This document shows, piece by piece, positions 15,506-24,150 of a stretch of 25,090 nucleotides of DNA (the first letter of the stretch is position 1; the number at the start of each line of letters is the position of its first letter). A program made the translations under genes and the position numbers. Origin of the DNA: Nitrospinae bacterium RIFCSPLOWO2_12_FULL_45_22 (lineage in GTDB: Bacteria; 2-12-FULL-45-22); NCBI GenBank assembly GCA_001803565.1, contig MHDQ01000136.1, positions 1 through 25,090 on the forward strand, written 5' to 3'. The notes under the pieces are model-generated. The model had not been told where the DNA came from. It was given only the letters and a program-made list of their open reading frames with translations, and did no database searches.

Positions 15506-17659
15506 ATGGGTAAAGGAGCTTTGACCAGGAGCTTAGAGCCGCTTATGCGGCCTAAATCTATCGCTATTTTTGGTGTGTCGGGCGATCTAACCAGGTTTGG
15601 TGGTATGCCCCTCAGGCACTTAATCAACCACCAATACCCCGGCAAAATATTTCCCATCAATGCAAAATATGATGAAATAGCAGGCTATAAATGCTATCCG
15701 GATATTCTTGCTATACCCGAGAGTGAAGAGATTGATCTGGCATTGGTAGTAGTACCAGCAAAAACTGTGTATGAAACCCTAAAGAGATGTATCCAACGGG
15801 GGGTTAAGGCGGCTATTGTTTTTAGTAGCGGTTTTGCAGAAATCGGTGGAGAAGGTATTGAAATGCAGCGGCAGATCAGGGAGCTGGTGTGGGACAACCA
15901 TTTTCTACTTTGCGGGCCCAATACGGATGGTATAGGTAATCCTCATGAGCGGATACCATTGGGCTTTGCCACCAGCATGGAACTACTGCCCCCGGGCAAT
16001 ATTGGGTTAGTAACCCATAGTGGTGCGGTGATGAACAGTATTGTTTACCGTTGCTGGGACCGGGGTATGGGTTTTACTTACCACATCTGTGCCGGGAATG
16101 AGGCACATTTAGAATCTTCTGACTATATTGAATTTATGCTGGACGACCCCAGGACCAAAGTTATACTTGCTTTCATTGAAGGTTTTAAGGATGCCAGAAA
16201 ATTTCTGGCGGTAGCAGATTATGCCCTGGAAAAACATAAACCTATCATCGTCCTGAAAGTGGGTAAATCAGAAAAAGGCTCAAAGGCCGCAGCTTCCCAT
16301 ACCGGTGCCTTAGCCGGATCGGACAAAGTATATAATGCTGTCTTTAAGCAGAAGGGTGTTATCCGGGCAGACGATTTTGATGACTTAGCAGCTACGGCCT
16401 TATTGTTCCAGAAATGTCCCCTGCCCAAAGGGACTGGGGTAGGGATCATTTCTGTCTCTGGTGGGGCTATGGGTGTGATGGCGGATAAGGCGGCTGAGCT
16501 GGGGGTAGAGTTGCCCGATCTAGCTCTTCATACCCAGAAGGAGTTACAGAGACTCTTCCATTGGGCCAAACCCGTTAACCCTTTTGATCTGACCGGGCAG
16601 ATGGCCAGCGATCCCAGTCTATTGCCCAAGGTCTTGAAACTATTTTTAGAAGATGAGAACGTTGCTTTCCTGGTGGTTACTGTAACGCCTTTCCCCAGCT
16701 TTTTTGATGAAAAATTCTTTGTAGAGATTGTAGAAGCTGCCAGGAATAGCCCAAAACCCGTAGCAGTTTGCACTATAAGGGGATTCCTCCGGGAACAGTA
16801 TGCCAGGGTCTTAACCCAGGCCGATATACCAATCCTTTATACCCCAGACGAGTGCTTCAGGGCGATAAAGGCCCTAATAGATTATAGTCAATTCCAGGAA
16901 AGATACCGTACTCGCGAGCAAAATTCCAGGGGATTAGAGCCCCCAATTAGTAACCCAGAGCTAGAGAAAATGAGGAGGGAACTGATGTCAACCACCAGGG
17001 TTCTTACTGAGAGGCAGAGCAAGGCCATCCTGTCCCGCTATGGCATACCAGTTACTAAAGAAGCACTGGCCAGGACGACCGACGAGGCTATGGCGCGAGC
17101 CAATGATATAGGCTACCCCGTTGCTATCAAGATTGAATCACCCCAGATCACTCATAAGAGCGATGCTGGTGGCATAAGGCTTAATATCCAGACGGCTGAA
17201 GAGTTAGCAAGCGCCTTTGCTGAGGTGATAATGAATGCCAGGAAATATAATCCCGAGGCGGAAATAGCGGGTGTATTAGTCCAGGAGATGGTTGCCGATG
17301 GTCTGGAGGTAATTATTGGTATCAGCCGCGACCCACAGTTTGGCCTTACGATAATGTTTGGCCTGGGTGGTATCTTTGTAGAGGTATTAGAAGATGTCTC
17401 ACTGCGGCTATTACCCATAACCAGACGGGATGCCGAGGAGATGATTAAAGAAATAAAAGGGTATAAGGTCTTGCAAGGCGTACGGGGTCAGCCCCCCCGT
17501 GACCTTGATGCCCTGGTAGATACCCTGCTTAAAGTTTCCAGGGTAGCTGAGGACCTGGATGATCAGATATCTGAAATGGATCTGAACCCCATAATGGTCT
17601 TTGAGACCGCTAAGGGTATTAAGGTAGTAGACTCATTGATGATATTAAACCAGGGATAA
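15506..17659 (+). CDS. ADP-forming acetyl/acyl-CoA synthetase (alpha-beta fusion)
   Basis: The 717-residue protein converts an acyl-CoA, ADP and phosphate to the acid, CoA and ATP (or the reverse). The CoA-binding domain lies at about 10-130 (LMRPKSIAIFGVSGD), and succinyl-CoA-ligase-like domains run to about 460 and contain the phospho-histidine motif ASHTGALAG with H265. After a linker, an ATP-grasp domain (about 505-717) has GYPVAIKIESPQITHKSDAGG and FGLGGIFVEVLED. This order is the single-chain form of ADP-forming acetate-CoA ligase. The substrate is unclear; the mutase gene that follows suggests propionyl-CoA or a related acyl-CoA. ATG 15506 has GGGAGGAGG about ten bases upstream. A Pat-like acetyltransferase is excluded, since there is no GNAT domain. 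Confidence 0.93.
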   Translation: MGKGALTRSLEPLMRPKSIAIFGVSGDLTRFGGMPLRHLINHQYPGKIFPINAKYDEIAGYKCYPDILAIPESEEIDLALVVVPAKTVYETLKRCIQRGVKAAIVFSSGFAEIGGEGIEMQRQIRELVWDNHFLLCGPNTDGIGNPHERIPLGFATSMELLPPGNIGLVTHSGAVMNSIVYRCWDRGMGFTYHICAGNEAHLESSDYIEFMLDDPRTKVILAFIEGFKDARKFLAVADYALEKHKPIIVLKVGKSEKGSKAAASHTGALAGSDKVYNAVFKQKGVIRADDFDDLAATALLFQKCPLPKGTGVGIISVSGGAMGVMADKAAELGVELPDLALHTQKELQRLFHWAKPVNPFDLTGQMASDPSLLPKVLKLFLEDENVAFLVVTVTPFPSFFDEKFFVEIVEAARNSPKPVAVCTIRGFLREQYARVLTQADIPILYTPDECFRAIKALIDYSQFQERYRTREQNSRGLEPPISNPELEKMRRELMSTTRVLTERQSKAILSRYGIPVTKEALARTTDEAMARANDIGYPVAIKIESPQITHKSDAGGIRLNIQTAEELASAFAEVIMNARKYNPEAEIAGVLVQEMVADGLEVIIGISRDPQFGLTIMFGLGGIFVEVLEDVSLRLLPITRRDAEEMIKEIKGYKVLQGVRGQPPRDLDALVDTLLKVSRVAEDLDDQISEMDLNPIMVFETAKGIKVVDSLMILNQG

Positions 17660-17666
17660 CCCTTTC

Positions 17667-17729
17667 ACCGCAGAGCGCGCAGAAATGAAAAGGAGGAAGT
17701 TTCCCCTCGTCATCCGCGTACTCTGTGGT
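17667..17729. repeat. Short palindromic repeat with CAGAG ends
   Basis: ACCGCAGAG (17667-17675) and CTCTGTGGT (17721-17729) are inverted repeats with one G-T pair. It lies seven bases after the synthetase stop and could form a transcript-end hairpin. Its ends match the 16-base palindrome at 8984-8999. Confidence 0.6.
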
Positions 17730-17736
17730 AAAATAT

Positions 17737-17893
17737 AAGTAACAGTTTATGGGGTTCAGTTAACCGGGTTAAAAATAGCGCAAAGAGTAGAACCAAGGTA
17801 ATTATTCCTTAGCTTTGCACTTTTAGCTTTGAGTTTTACGCTTTCATTATTGATGTCTTAGAAGAAAAGTTTGCCTGACAACTGATCACTGAC
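17737..17893. repeat. Degenerate copy of repeat family A plus a family C fragment
   Basis: AAGTAACAGTTTA (17737-17749) equals 102-114. The stretch AGGTAATTATTCCTTAGC and the following TTTGCACTTT (17796-17823) match 191-219 with a one-base deletion and one substitution. The inverted partner arm is largely lost, so this is a decayed copy. CTGACAACTGATCACTGA (17876-17893) is identical to part of the family C repeat at 11415-11432. The 17660-17956 gap is thus almost entirely repeat debris, ending in the ribosome site of the mutase gene. Confidence 0.75.
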
Positions 17894-17956
17894 CCCGGTG
17901 ACCTGTTACGGTATGGCTGGCAGAAAAAATAGACAGAAGGGAGGTGCTATCAGTAA

Positions 17957-19570
17957 TTGGCTACAGAAAATAAGGACAAAAAGGAGTTTACTACGGCTTC
18001 TTCTTTGCCGCTAAAAAGCTACTATTTACCTAACGATTTAGCAGGCTGGGACTATTTACAGGACCTGGGTTTTCCAGGCCAATACCCCTTTACTCGAGGG
18101 GTACAGCCTAATATGTATCGGGGCCGGTTATGGACTATGCGGCAATATGCTGGCTATGGCACGGCCGAGGAGTCTAACCAGAGATATAAGTATTTACTCC
18201 AGCAAGGCCAGACCGGCCTCAGTGTAGCCTTTGACTTGCCTACCCAGATGGGCTATGACTCTGACCATCCCCTGGCCGCCGGCGAAGTAGGTAAAGTAGG
18301 CGTAGCGATTGACTCCCTGGAAGATATGGAGAACCTATTCCGTGATCTACCCCTGGATAAGATCAGTACCTCTATGACTATTAATGCGACGGCCATTGTC
18401 TTACTGGCCATGTACCTGGTAGTGGCCGAACACCAAAAAGTGCCGTGGGAGCAACTGAATGGTACGATCCAGAACGATATCCTCAAGGAATATATTGCCC
18501 GGGGGACTTATATCTTTCCCCCTCAACCCTCTATGCGGATTATTACTGATATCTTTAGTTTTTGCAGTCAAAGAGTCCCTCAATGGAATACTATCAGCAT
18601 CAGTGGGTACCATATAAGGGAAGCCGGGGCTAATGCCGTCCAGGAGCTGGCTTTTACCCTGGCCAATGGTCTAACTTATGTCCAGGCTGCCCTGGATGCT
18701 GGCTTAAAAATAGATGATTTTGCCCCCCGGCTCTCCTTTTTCTTTAATGTCCATAACGATTTTTTAGAAGAGATAGCCAAATTCCGCGCTGCACGGCGGA
18801 TTTGGGCACGGTTCATGCGGGATAAGTTTGGGGCCCAAAACGAGGCCTCATGGAAACTCCGCTTCCATACCCAGACCGCAGGCTCTACCCTTACGGCCCA
18901 GCAGCCCAATAACAATATTGTCCGGGTAGCTCTGCAGGCCCTGGCGGCTATCTTGGGCAGTACGCAGTCCCTCCATACTAATTCCCGGGATGAAGCCCTG
19001 GCACTGCCCAGTGAAGACTCGGTGCGGATAGCCTTACGTACCCAGCAACTCATTGCCCATGAATCGGGTGTAGCTAACACCGTTGATCCCCTGGCTGGGG
19101 CTTACGCTATCGAGGCCCTAACCAATCAGATGGAAGAGAAGTGCCACGAATACCTGAGCCAGATAGACCAGCGGGGTGGTGTCTTGAAGGCTATTGAAGC
19201 AGGTTATATCCAGCAAGAGATTCAGGAGAGTGCTTATAAGTACCAACAAGCCCTGGAAAAAGAAGAGGCTATCCAGGTGGGAGTTAATAGATTCCGGCTG
19301 GAAAGGGAAGAAATCGGGATAAAAGGAGAGCTGCTAAAGATTGACCCGGCTGTAGAGAAGAACCAGCGAGAGAAGCTAAGCCGCTTAAAAAAGGCCAGGG
19401 ATCAAAAAGGGGTAGAGGCCGCCTTGAATAATTTGAGACAAATAGCCCAAAGGAAGGATAACCTGATGCCCGCCATTATAGACACCGTCAGGGTGAAGGT
19501 TACTCTGGGAGAGATCTCTGACGAATTAAGAAAAGTATTTGGCGAATATAAAGAAGTACCTGTTTTTTAA
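17957..19570 (+). CDS. Methylmalonyl-CoA mutase, large subunit (catalytic barrel only)
   Basis: The 537-residue protein is the acyl-CoA-binding TIM-barrel part of a B12-dependent mutase that interconverts methylmalonyl-CoA and succinyl-CoA. Conserved stretches include [21 protein letters not shown] with the substrate tyrosine Y64, [29 protein letters not shown] (R194), [11 protein letters not shown] (H219) and [19 protein letters not shown]. It stops before any B12-binding domain (no DxHxxG), so it needs a separate small subunit. No such gene follows; an integron begins 223 bases downstream. The start is TTG 17957 with GGGAGGTG upstream. Isobutyryl- or ethylmalonyl-CoA mutase activity cannot be ruled out, but the active-site Y and R favour methylmalonyl-CoA. 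Confidence 0.92.
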   Translation: MATENKDKKEFTTASSLPLKSYYLPNDLAGWDYLQDLGFPGQYPFTRGVQPNMYRGRLWTMRQYAGYGTAEESNQRYKYLLQQGQTGLSVAFDLPTQMGYDSDHPLAAGEVGKVGVAIDSLEDMENLFRDLPLDKISTSMTINATAIVLLAMYLVVAEHQKVPWEQLNGTIQNDILKEYIARGTYIFPPQPSMRIITDIFSFCSQRVPQWNTISISGYHIREAGANAVQELAFTLANGLTYVQAALDAGLKIDDFAPRLSFFFNVHNDFLEEIAKFRAARRIWARFMRDKFGAQNEASWKLRFHTQTAGSTLTAQQPNNNIVRVALQALAAILGSTQSLHTNSRDEALALPSEDSVRIALRTQQLIAHESGVANTVDPLAGAYAIEALTNQMEEKCHEYLSQIDQRGGVLKAIEAGYIQQEIQESAYKYQQALEKEEAIQVGVNRFRLEREEIGIKGELLKIDPAVEKNQREKLSRLKKARDQKGVEAALNNLRQIAQRKDNLMPAIIDTVRVKVTLGEISDELRKVFGEYKEVPVF

Positions 19571-19606
19571 GGCAAAGTGCCCATCCTGAGGCAACATATT
19601 TTGGTA

Positions 19607-19640
19607 AATGTCGCCTAGGGCCTAAGTTAAGGCCGACATT
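19607..19640. other. Dyad symmetry after the mutase gene
   Basis: AATGTCG (19607-19613) and CGACATT (19634-19640) pair, with an inner GGCCT/AGGCC hairpin. A second small hairpin (TCCAAC/GTTGGGA) follows near 19651-19667. These may terminate mutase transcription, although no T-tract is present. The remaining bases to 19793 are A+T-rich and presumably carry the start signals of the integrase remnant; I see no clear promoter. Confidence 0.35.
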
Positions 19641-19793
19641 AGCCGGCCGCTCCAACGCTTTGTTGGGACAAAGAAAAGCTGGATCATCAAAGTCTCTGAT
19701 TGCCTAATATTTCTATCCCCTGTTAAAATAGTATATCAGCTAAGCAATACTAACTAATAAGTCTACAAATTATTCGGCTACAGTATATTTGTC

Positions 19794-20659
19794 ATGATAA
19801 AAATTAGACCAGGAGCAACAGGAAGGATAATTGTAACCTTCCCTTATAGTCCTGACCATATAGCAAAGATCAAGACTATCAAAGATCACCGGTGGCATCC
19901 CGAGGAAAAATACTGGAGCTTTCCATACTCAAAATGGGTCCTAACAGAAATTCTGTCTCTGTTCGCTGGAGAAGATATGGAAATTGACCCATCCTTACAA
20001 GCCTTGATATCACAGGATCAAAAGAGAAGATTAGGGAATGATAAAATCTGGGGAAAGAATCCACTGCCAACTGAATCGAGAGAAACAAGGAAAGAAAAGC
20101 CGCAGTGGGATAGTACTTTTGGCGAAATGAAGAACGACCTGCTTTTCGGCCAAGTCCGAGAACTTATCCGGTTAAAACATTATTCCATACGGACAGAACA
20201 CACTTACCTCTCCTGGATCAAGAGATATATTCTTTTCCATAATAAACGGCCTCCGAATGATATGGGAAATCAGGAAATCGGGGCCTTTCTCTCCCATTTA
20301 GCTGTTGATTTGAAAGTATCAGCTTCAACTCAAAACCAGGCCTTCAATGCCTTATTGTTTTTGTATAAGGAGGTTCTCAAAAAGGATTTGGATGATTCAA
20401 TTAACGCCATTAGAGCCAAGAAGCCGAGACGATTACCGACGGTCATGACTAAAGATGAGACCATGAAAGTAATTGGTGCTATGTCGGGTAATTATCAATT
20501 GATGGTAAATTTTATTCCGCCACGCATCTATTGGAGGCAAACTATGACATAAGGACAGTGCAGGAGATGCTGGGTCATAATGATGTCTCAACTACCATGA
20601 TTTACACCCACGTGTTAAATAAGCCAGGGATAAGCATAAAAAGTCCATTGGATATTTGA
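19794..20659 (+). pseudogene. intI: Integron integrase IntI, internally deleted and frameshifted
   Basis: The first frame (19794-20552) encodes an N-terminal extension (1-70, GRIIVTFPYSPDHIAKIK and WHPEEKYWSFP, HARP-like), then the core-binding domain of integron-type tyrosine recombinases (RELIRLKHYSIRTEHTYLSW, FLSHLAV, STQNQAFNALLFLYKEVL). It breaks off after GNYQLMVNF. The C-terminus resumes in another frame just downstream: [20 protein letters not shown] and [12 protein letters not shown], to TGA 20657-20659. About 130 residues are missing, including the first catalytic arginine and the HxxR box. The catalytic tyrosine remains. The junction is near 20505-20520. The enzyme must be inactive. 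It reads in the same direction as the cassettes. Confidence 0.9.
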
Positions 20660-20743
20660 CATTGTCAGATATCTTTTTTATAGTACAAGAGCGTTCTGTA
20701 AAAAACGAGAATAATTGTGTTATACAGAAGAATTTCTGTATTT

Positions 20744-20788
20744 TCTAGTGGAGTTGAGCGGCCCTATGGGGTCCGCTCCGCGTTAGAC
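20744..20788 (+). other. attC-like or attI junction site before cassette 1
   Basis: The core GTTAGAC (20782-20788) fits the GTTRRRY insertion site. TCTA (20744-20747) pairs with TAGA (20784-20787), and GAGCGG (20756-20761) with CCGCTC (20773-20778), giving a short imperfect hairpin like a truncated attC. It lies 123 bases after the integrase remnant, where attI or a first attC is expected. At 45 bases it is shorter than usual attC sites. Confidence 0.55.
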
Positions 20789-20833
20789 TTCTTAATTGAT
20801 TTACACGCGGATAAGATATTCTGAGATTATGTA

Positions 20834-22024
20834 GTGGAGAAGGGTTGTTCAAAAGTGATTGAGACATTTATACCGTTACATGGTGCGGGAACTCACTATT
20901 TCACGGGAAGCACAGAGTATTACGATATGCTGTGGGGGCCATTCTTCCCAGGGGCAATCCATGGCATCACCTTGCTGATATCGGATACAATTATTATAGA
21001 TGCTTTTTGGAGGGAATCGGTTGATCCCGGAGTTTGGGAGGATTTGGTGACTTGCAGTGTCATTAACGAACTGATACAGCGGAACATAATACAAGAGATC
21101 AATATCCGGAAGGAATTAAATCCAAATCAATTTCGGCAAGAACTGGGAGTAGGATTAGCGGAATCGATGAAATTTTGGATACGTCACAATCGAGCTGCAT
21201 TACCAAAGCGCTTGATAGAAGAGACACATGATAACCCCTATGAGGCTTTGCAATTGCTGAAAACAGGACGTGTTCCTGAATCATTAAGGGTTCTTGTGCG
21301 TGGACTGGATATATCTCTGACAGGCATTTACACGAGTATTGTTGCAGGCCGTATTTGCTCAAGAATTCATGACCCACAAGGCTATTTAAGATCCTATAAT
21401 TGCCTCGTACACAGTAATTGCCGGAAGTCGGTGGATGAAGAAAACGTTGACCGTATCGTAGCAATCTGTAGCGAGAGCCTCCCTGAGATTCCCATATTCT
21501 TATCAAAAGAAAACGAACCAACTGTACCTGATCCACCTGCAGCAGCGGAGGGATTTACTTTACAAGACCATCCAATGTGTGACAAAGACAAAACGATGAA
21601 GAACCTGGAAAAAATACTATCCGTCCGGGATTCTGGTGCCTGCAAAGACCTACGCGCAACTTATAGAAGCACATTGGAACGTGTCATGAAAGCCAAAGCT
21701 GAACTGTCTTTTTATGTTGAAAAAGAAGATTTCCATAAGCAATGGGCACTGGCGCGTGCAGAAATGCATAAGCATCTGGCTATTAGTAAGAAGTTTGAGC
21801 AATGGACCGACATCTTGACAATACCAGCATTCGTTGCTTCCATATTTCTTCCTGCAGCAGGCGCAATCCCCTTTGTCTCTTGGGCTGCTACAAAAGTAAC
21901 ATCTGGGTTGGCCACAAGGAAGGTTCTTATAGAATATCCCTGGCTTTCTTTGGCGGAACAAATGGGCGATCTCGGATTAGAACTAAAGAAGTCTTTTCTT
22001 AGAGATCGGGTTATAGATAATTGA
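20834..22024 (+). CDS. Integron cassette protein of unknown function (396 aa)
   Basis: I recognise no family. The N-terminal half has ordinary globular composition (THYFTGSTEYYDMLWGPFFPG, then helices around LRVLVRGLDISLTGIY) with cysteines in CLVHSNC. A proline-rich linker (PTVPDPPAAAEG) near residue 230 leads to a helical C-terminal half. That half contains one strongly hydrophobic stretch, ILTIPAFVASIFLPAAGAIP, which could insert into a membrane. No signal peptide is seen. The frame starts at GTG 20834; GTG 20855 is preceded by GGAGAAGG at a good distance and is a likely alternative. Cassette 1 runs from the core site at 20782 to the attC ending at 22120. An accessory defence or toxin role is only a guess. 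Confidence 0.7.
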   Translation: MEKGCSKVIETFIPLHGAGTHYFTGSTEYYDMLWGPFFPGAIHGITLLISDTIIIDAFWRESVDPGVWEDLVTCSVINELIQRNIIQEINIRKELNPNQFRQELGVGLAESMKFWIRHNRAALPKRLIEETHDNPYEALQLLKTGRVPESLRVLVRGLDISLTGIYTSIVAGRICSRIHDPQGYLRSYNCLVHSNCRKSVDEENVDRIVAICSESLPEIPIFLSKENEPTVPDPPAAAEGFTLQDHPMCDKDKTMKNLEKILSVRDSGACKDLRATYRSTLERVMKAKAELSFYVEKEDFHKQWALARAEMHKHLAISKKFEQWTDILTIPAFVASIFLPAAGAIPFVSWAATKVTSGLATRKVLIEYPWLSLAEQMGDLGLELKKSFLRDRVIDN

Positions 22025-22034
22025 GATTTGAAAA

Positions 22035-22120
22035 GTCTAACAAATCAATTAAGGCGACGGGTCATAGCCTGTGCCTTTTGCGGAAGCTGTTGCCCCCGCG
22101 CCTTATTTCAAACGTTAGCT
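22035..22120 (+). other. attC recombination site of cassette 1
   Basis: An 86-base site is bounded by R'' GTCTAAC (22035-22041), which matches RYYYAAC exactly, and R' GTTAGCT (22114-22120), with one mismatch to GTTRRRY. The inner arms AATTAAGGCG and CGCCTTATTT are imperfectly complementary, so the bottom strand can fold as integrase requires. The site begins 11 bases after the stop codon of the cassette gene. Confidence 0.9.
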
Positions 22121-22130
22121 CTTATTCGCT

Positions 22131-23096
22131 ATGAGCCAAGCCGCATTCGTCCTACGCATCGCGCCTGGTGGCGAAGACAAAGTGCCTGAAGCCCTGCGCG
22201 CGGATCAAATTATTATCGGGTGGGCTGAGGCCGAAGGGTTACTCAATCCCAACCTCGATTGGGAGCCGTTCCGCGAGATCGTTCGCGACGCCTACTACTC
22301 CGACGAACCTACTCTACGGAAGGCTGGTGCGGCTGCCGGTCACATGTGGCGCTTTATCCGTGACATGAAGCCCGGCGATCTCGTGGTGGTTCTATACGGG
22401 GCGGACTTTTTTGTATCGGAGATCGCGGGTCCCGCCACTTACAACTCTGCGAAGGTAGATGAAGACTCGGCTTACCGACGTCCCGTTCGATGGCTGAACG
22501 GCAAGAAGCCGATCCCACGTCAGCTAGCGCGTTCGGCGTTGCTGTCGCGCATGAAAACTCAGGGAACATCCGCTGACGCGACGGATCTACTGGATGAGAT
22601 AAAGGAATGCCTGAATCTGGCAGCGCATGGAGAAGCGCCGACCTTTGAAAAGGATTTACAGTCGCGCTTAGTTCGCGAGGTCCTAGCTGAGTTACGTAGC
22701 GGTCGTATCGAGAGCTTTGGGTTTGAGCGCCTTATCCAGACCGTTTTGCGAAACTTAGGCGCCAAAGAAGTGCGTATTGTCCCCCGCAGTGAAGACAAAG
22801 GCGCCGACCTATTAGCCACTTTCCGTGTGGCGGGCACATTTCAACAGAGCATTGCGGTTCAGGCCAAGCACTGGCAACCGGACCCGCCGGTCGGGCGCGA
22901 GGTAGTTGACCAACTCATTCGCGGGATCGAGGCTGAGTCTACCAATCTAGGCATGGTGATCACATCTGGCGCGATCTCAGATGAAGCGTATCAAGCCGCC
23001 GAACAATACTTTGAGGAGAAGGGAATTCGAATTGAGATGGTTGATGGCGAGCAGTTCGCCAAGCTGATCGTCGAGCATGGAATCCGCACGAGCTAA
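22131..23096 (+). CDS. EVE/PUA-like plus Mrr-type restriction endonuclease (cassette 2)
   Basis: The 321-residue protein probably cuts foreign or modified DNA. Residues 1-165 resemble a PUA/EVE-like base-reading domain: GWAEAEGLL, MKPGDLVVVLYG, VSEIAGPATY and RRPVRWLN. Residues 190-315 are an Mrr-type PD-(D/E)xK nuclease: GFERLIQTVLRNLGA, EDKGADLLATF with D226, IAVQAKHW with Q244 and K246, then LGMVITSGAISDEA. A reader plus nuclease layout suggests modification-dependent (type IV-like) restriction, which needs no methylase, and none is present. ATG 22131 lies ten bases after the attC core without a ribosome site. The TAA stop lies inside the next attC. G+C is visibly higher than in the neighbours, a sign of separate origin. 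Confidence 0.85.
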   Translation: MSQAAFVLRIAPGGEDKVPEALRADQIIIGWAEAEGLLNPNLDWEPFREIVRDAYYSDEPTLRKAGAAAGHMWRFIRDMKPGDLVVVLYGADFFVSEIAGPATYNSAKVDEDSAYRRPVRWLNGKKPIPRQLARSALLSRMKTQGTSADATDLLDEIKECLNLAAHGEAPTFEKDLQSRLVREVLAELRSGRIESFGFERLIQTVLRNLGAKEVRIVPRSEDKGADLLATFRVAGTFQQSIAVQAKHWQPDPPVGREVVDQLIRGIEAESTNLGMVITSGAISDEAYQAAEQYFEEKGIRIEMVDGEQFAKLIVEHGIRTS

Positions 23097-23177
23097 CTCC
23101 AGGTCGAACGGACGGGCCGCCAGCACCGTGCGTGTTTACCCGTCCGTGCTGGCCCGCCGTTCACCAAAACGTTAGGC
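23091..23177 (+). other. attC recombination site of cassette 2
   Basis: An 87-base site runs from AGCTAAC (23091-23097) to GTTAGGC (23171-23177). The inner arms, GAACGGACGGGCC and GGCCCGCCGTTC, pair almost fully, giving a strong hairpin with an extrahelical base. The stop codon of the nuclease gene (23094-23096) is part of the R'' box. Confidence 0.92.
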
Positions 23178-23205
23178 CAAGACAAAACAGCGTTGGAGGA
23201 TAAAT

Positions 23206-24150
23206 ATGGCAAAGAGAATCAGTATCATAAATTTTAAGGGTGGCGTTGGAAAGACAACTTTCGCGTTTCAGTTCGCGGCGGGCCTCGTTCGATACCACGA
23301 TGCGCGCGTCCTGCTAATTGACATGGATCACCAAAGCAGCCTCTCCATTGTTTGCTTGACAGCGCCGGAATGGTCCACCATTGTGAAGGCGAAGCTTACG
23401 GTCAATGAGGTTTTTAGACCTTTCATCGGTCAAACCAGCTCATTTCCAGATAAAACGATAATTAAGCAGAGGGCGATAAAAAGGATTTCTTATTCTACGA
23501 ATTACGACAAGCTGGATTTGGTTCCGGCAAGCCTTCAACTGGATGATATTGAGATTGATCTCACAGCGTCCCATCACGGGAATGCGATTCATTCAGAGTG
23601 GGATAAAAGAACCTTGATTTGCAGATGGCTCGAAGAAGCGAATGTCGACAAAGAATACGACTACATAATTTTTGACTGCCCACCAGCGACAAAAATAGTC
23701 TCGCAAAATGCAATCGCTGCAAGTCATGGTTACATCATTCCAGTTGTGCCAGAAGCTGTGATGGAGCGTGGAGCTCCACATCTGGCCGCAATGATTAAGG
23801 ATGGAATCGACGCTAGATTAAAAGCGCTCGCTTCGCTGGGAACAAAACGGAAGACGCACGTGCCAGATACCGAACTGGTTGGCGTGGTGATTACGCGCAT
23901 CAGAACCCACGGCCCGGCCCAGTCCGGTTATACCGATGACCACACTCGTCATCTTGCTTCTCTTCAAAGACAATGGGGTACGATGTTGATTGAACCTTAT
24001 ATTCCAGAAGGAACTGGAATTTCACAGGCATTGGATGATGGCGTTCCAGTCTATGAACGTTCTGGAACCCAAAATATCGGTGGACGAGGACTCAACAAAA
24101 TATATCAAAACCTCACTGATGCCTTGAAGGTCCGGGTTGATGCGCTATGA
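23206..24150 (+). CDS. ParA/Soj-like ATPase in an integron cassette
   Basis: The 314-residue protein of the deviant Walker (ParA/MinD) ATPase class has the signature lysine box FKGGVGKTT (K11, K16), the A' box LLIDMDHQSSLS (D39, D41) and Walker B YDYIIFDCPPA (D157). Such ATPases dimerise on ATP, often on DNA or membranes, and move or position partners. There is no N-terminal DNA-binding domain as in plasmid ParA of type Ia. The next gene overlaps its stop by four bases (ATGA), so the two are a coupled pair; no ParB or centromere-like repeats are visible. A good ribosome site, TTGGAGGA, precedes ATG 23206. The cassette starts at the GTTAGGC core 23171. Confidence 0.9.
   Translation: MAKRISIINFKGGVGKTTFAFQFAAGLVRYHDARVLLIDMDHQSSLSIVCLTAPEWSTIVKAKLTVNEVFRPFIGQTSSFPDKTIIKQRAIKRISYSTNYDKLDLVPASLQLDDIEIDLTASHHGNAIHSEWDKRTLICRWLEEANVDKEYDYIIFDCPPATKIVSQNAIAASHGYIIPVVPEAVMERGAPHLAAMIKDGIDARLKALASLGTKRKTHVPDTELVGVVITRIRTHGPAQSGYTDDHTRHLASLQRQWGTMLIEPYIPEGTGISQALDDGVPVYERSGTQNIGGRGLNKIYQNLTDALKVRVDAL

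Noticed and set aside
19620-19670. Possible degenerate attC or attI upstream of the integrase remnant
   Set aside because: Small hairpins and AACGCTTTGTTGG resemble attC pieces, but no paired RYYYAAC and GTTRRRY boxes are present.
20660-20743. Promoter for the cassette array between the integrase remnant and the first core site
   Set aside because: TTGTCA and TATAGT are only 11 bases apart, and TATACA at 20721 lacks a properly spaced -35 box.
21099-21536. 145-codon minus-strand frame within cassette 1
   Set aside because: The plus-strand frame is far longer, fits the cassette boundaries and has start signals; the minus frame does not.
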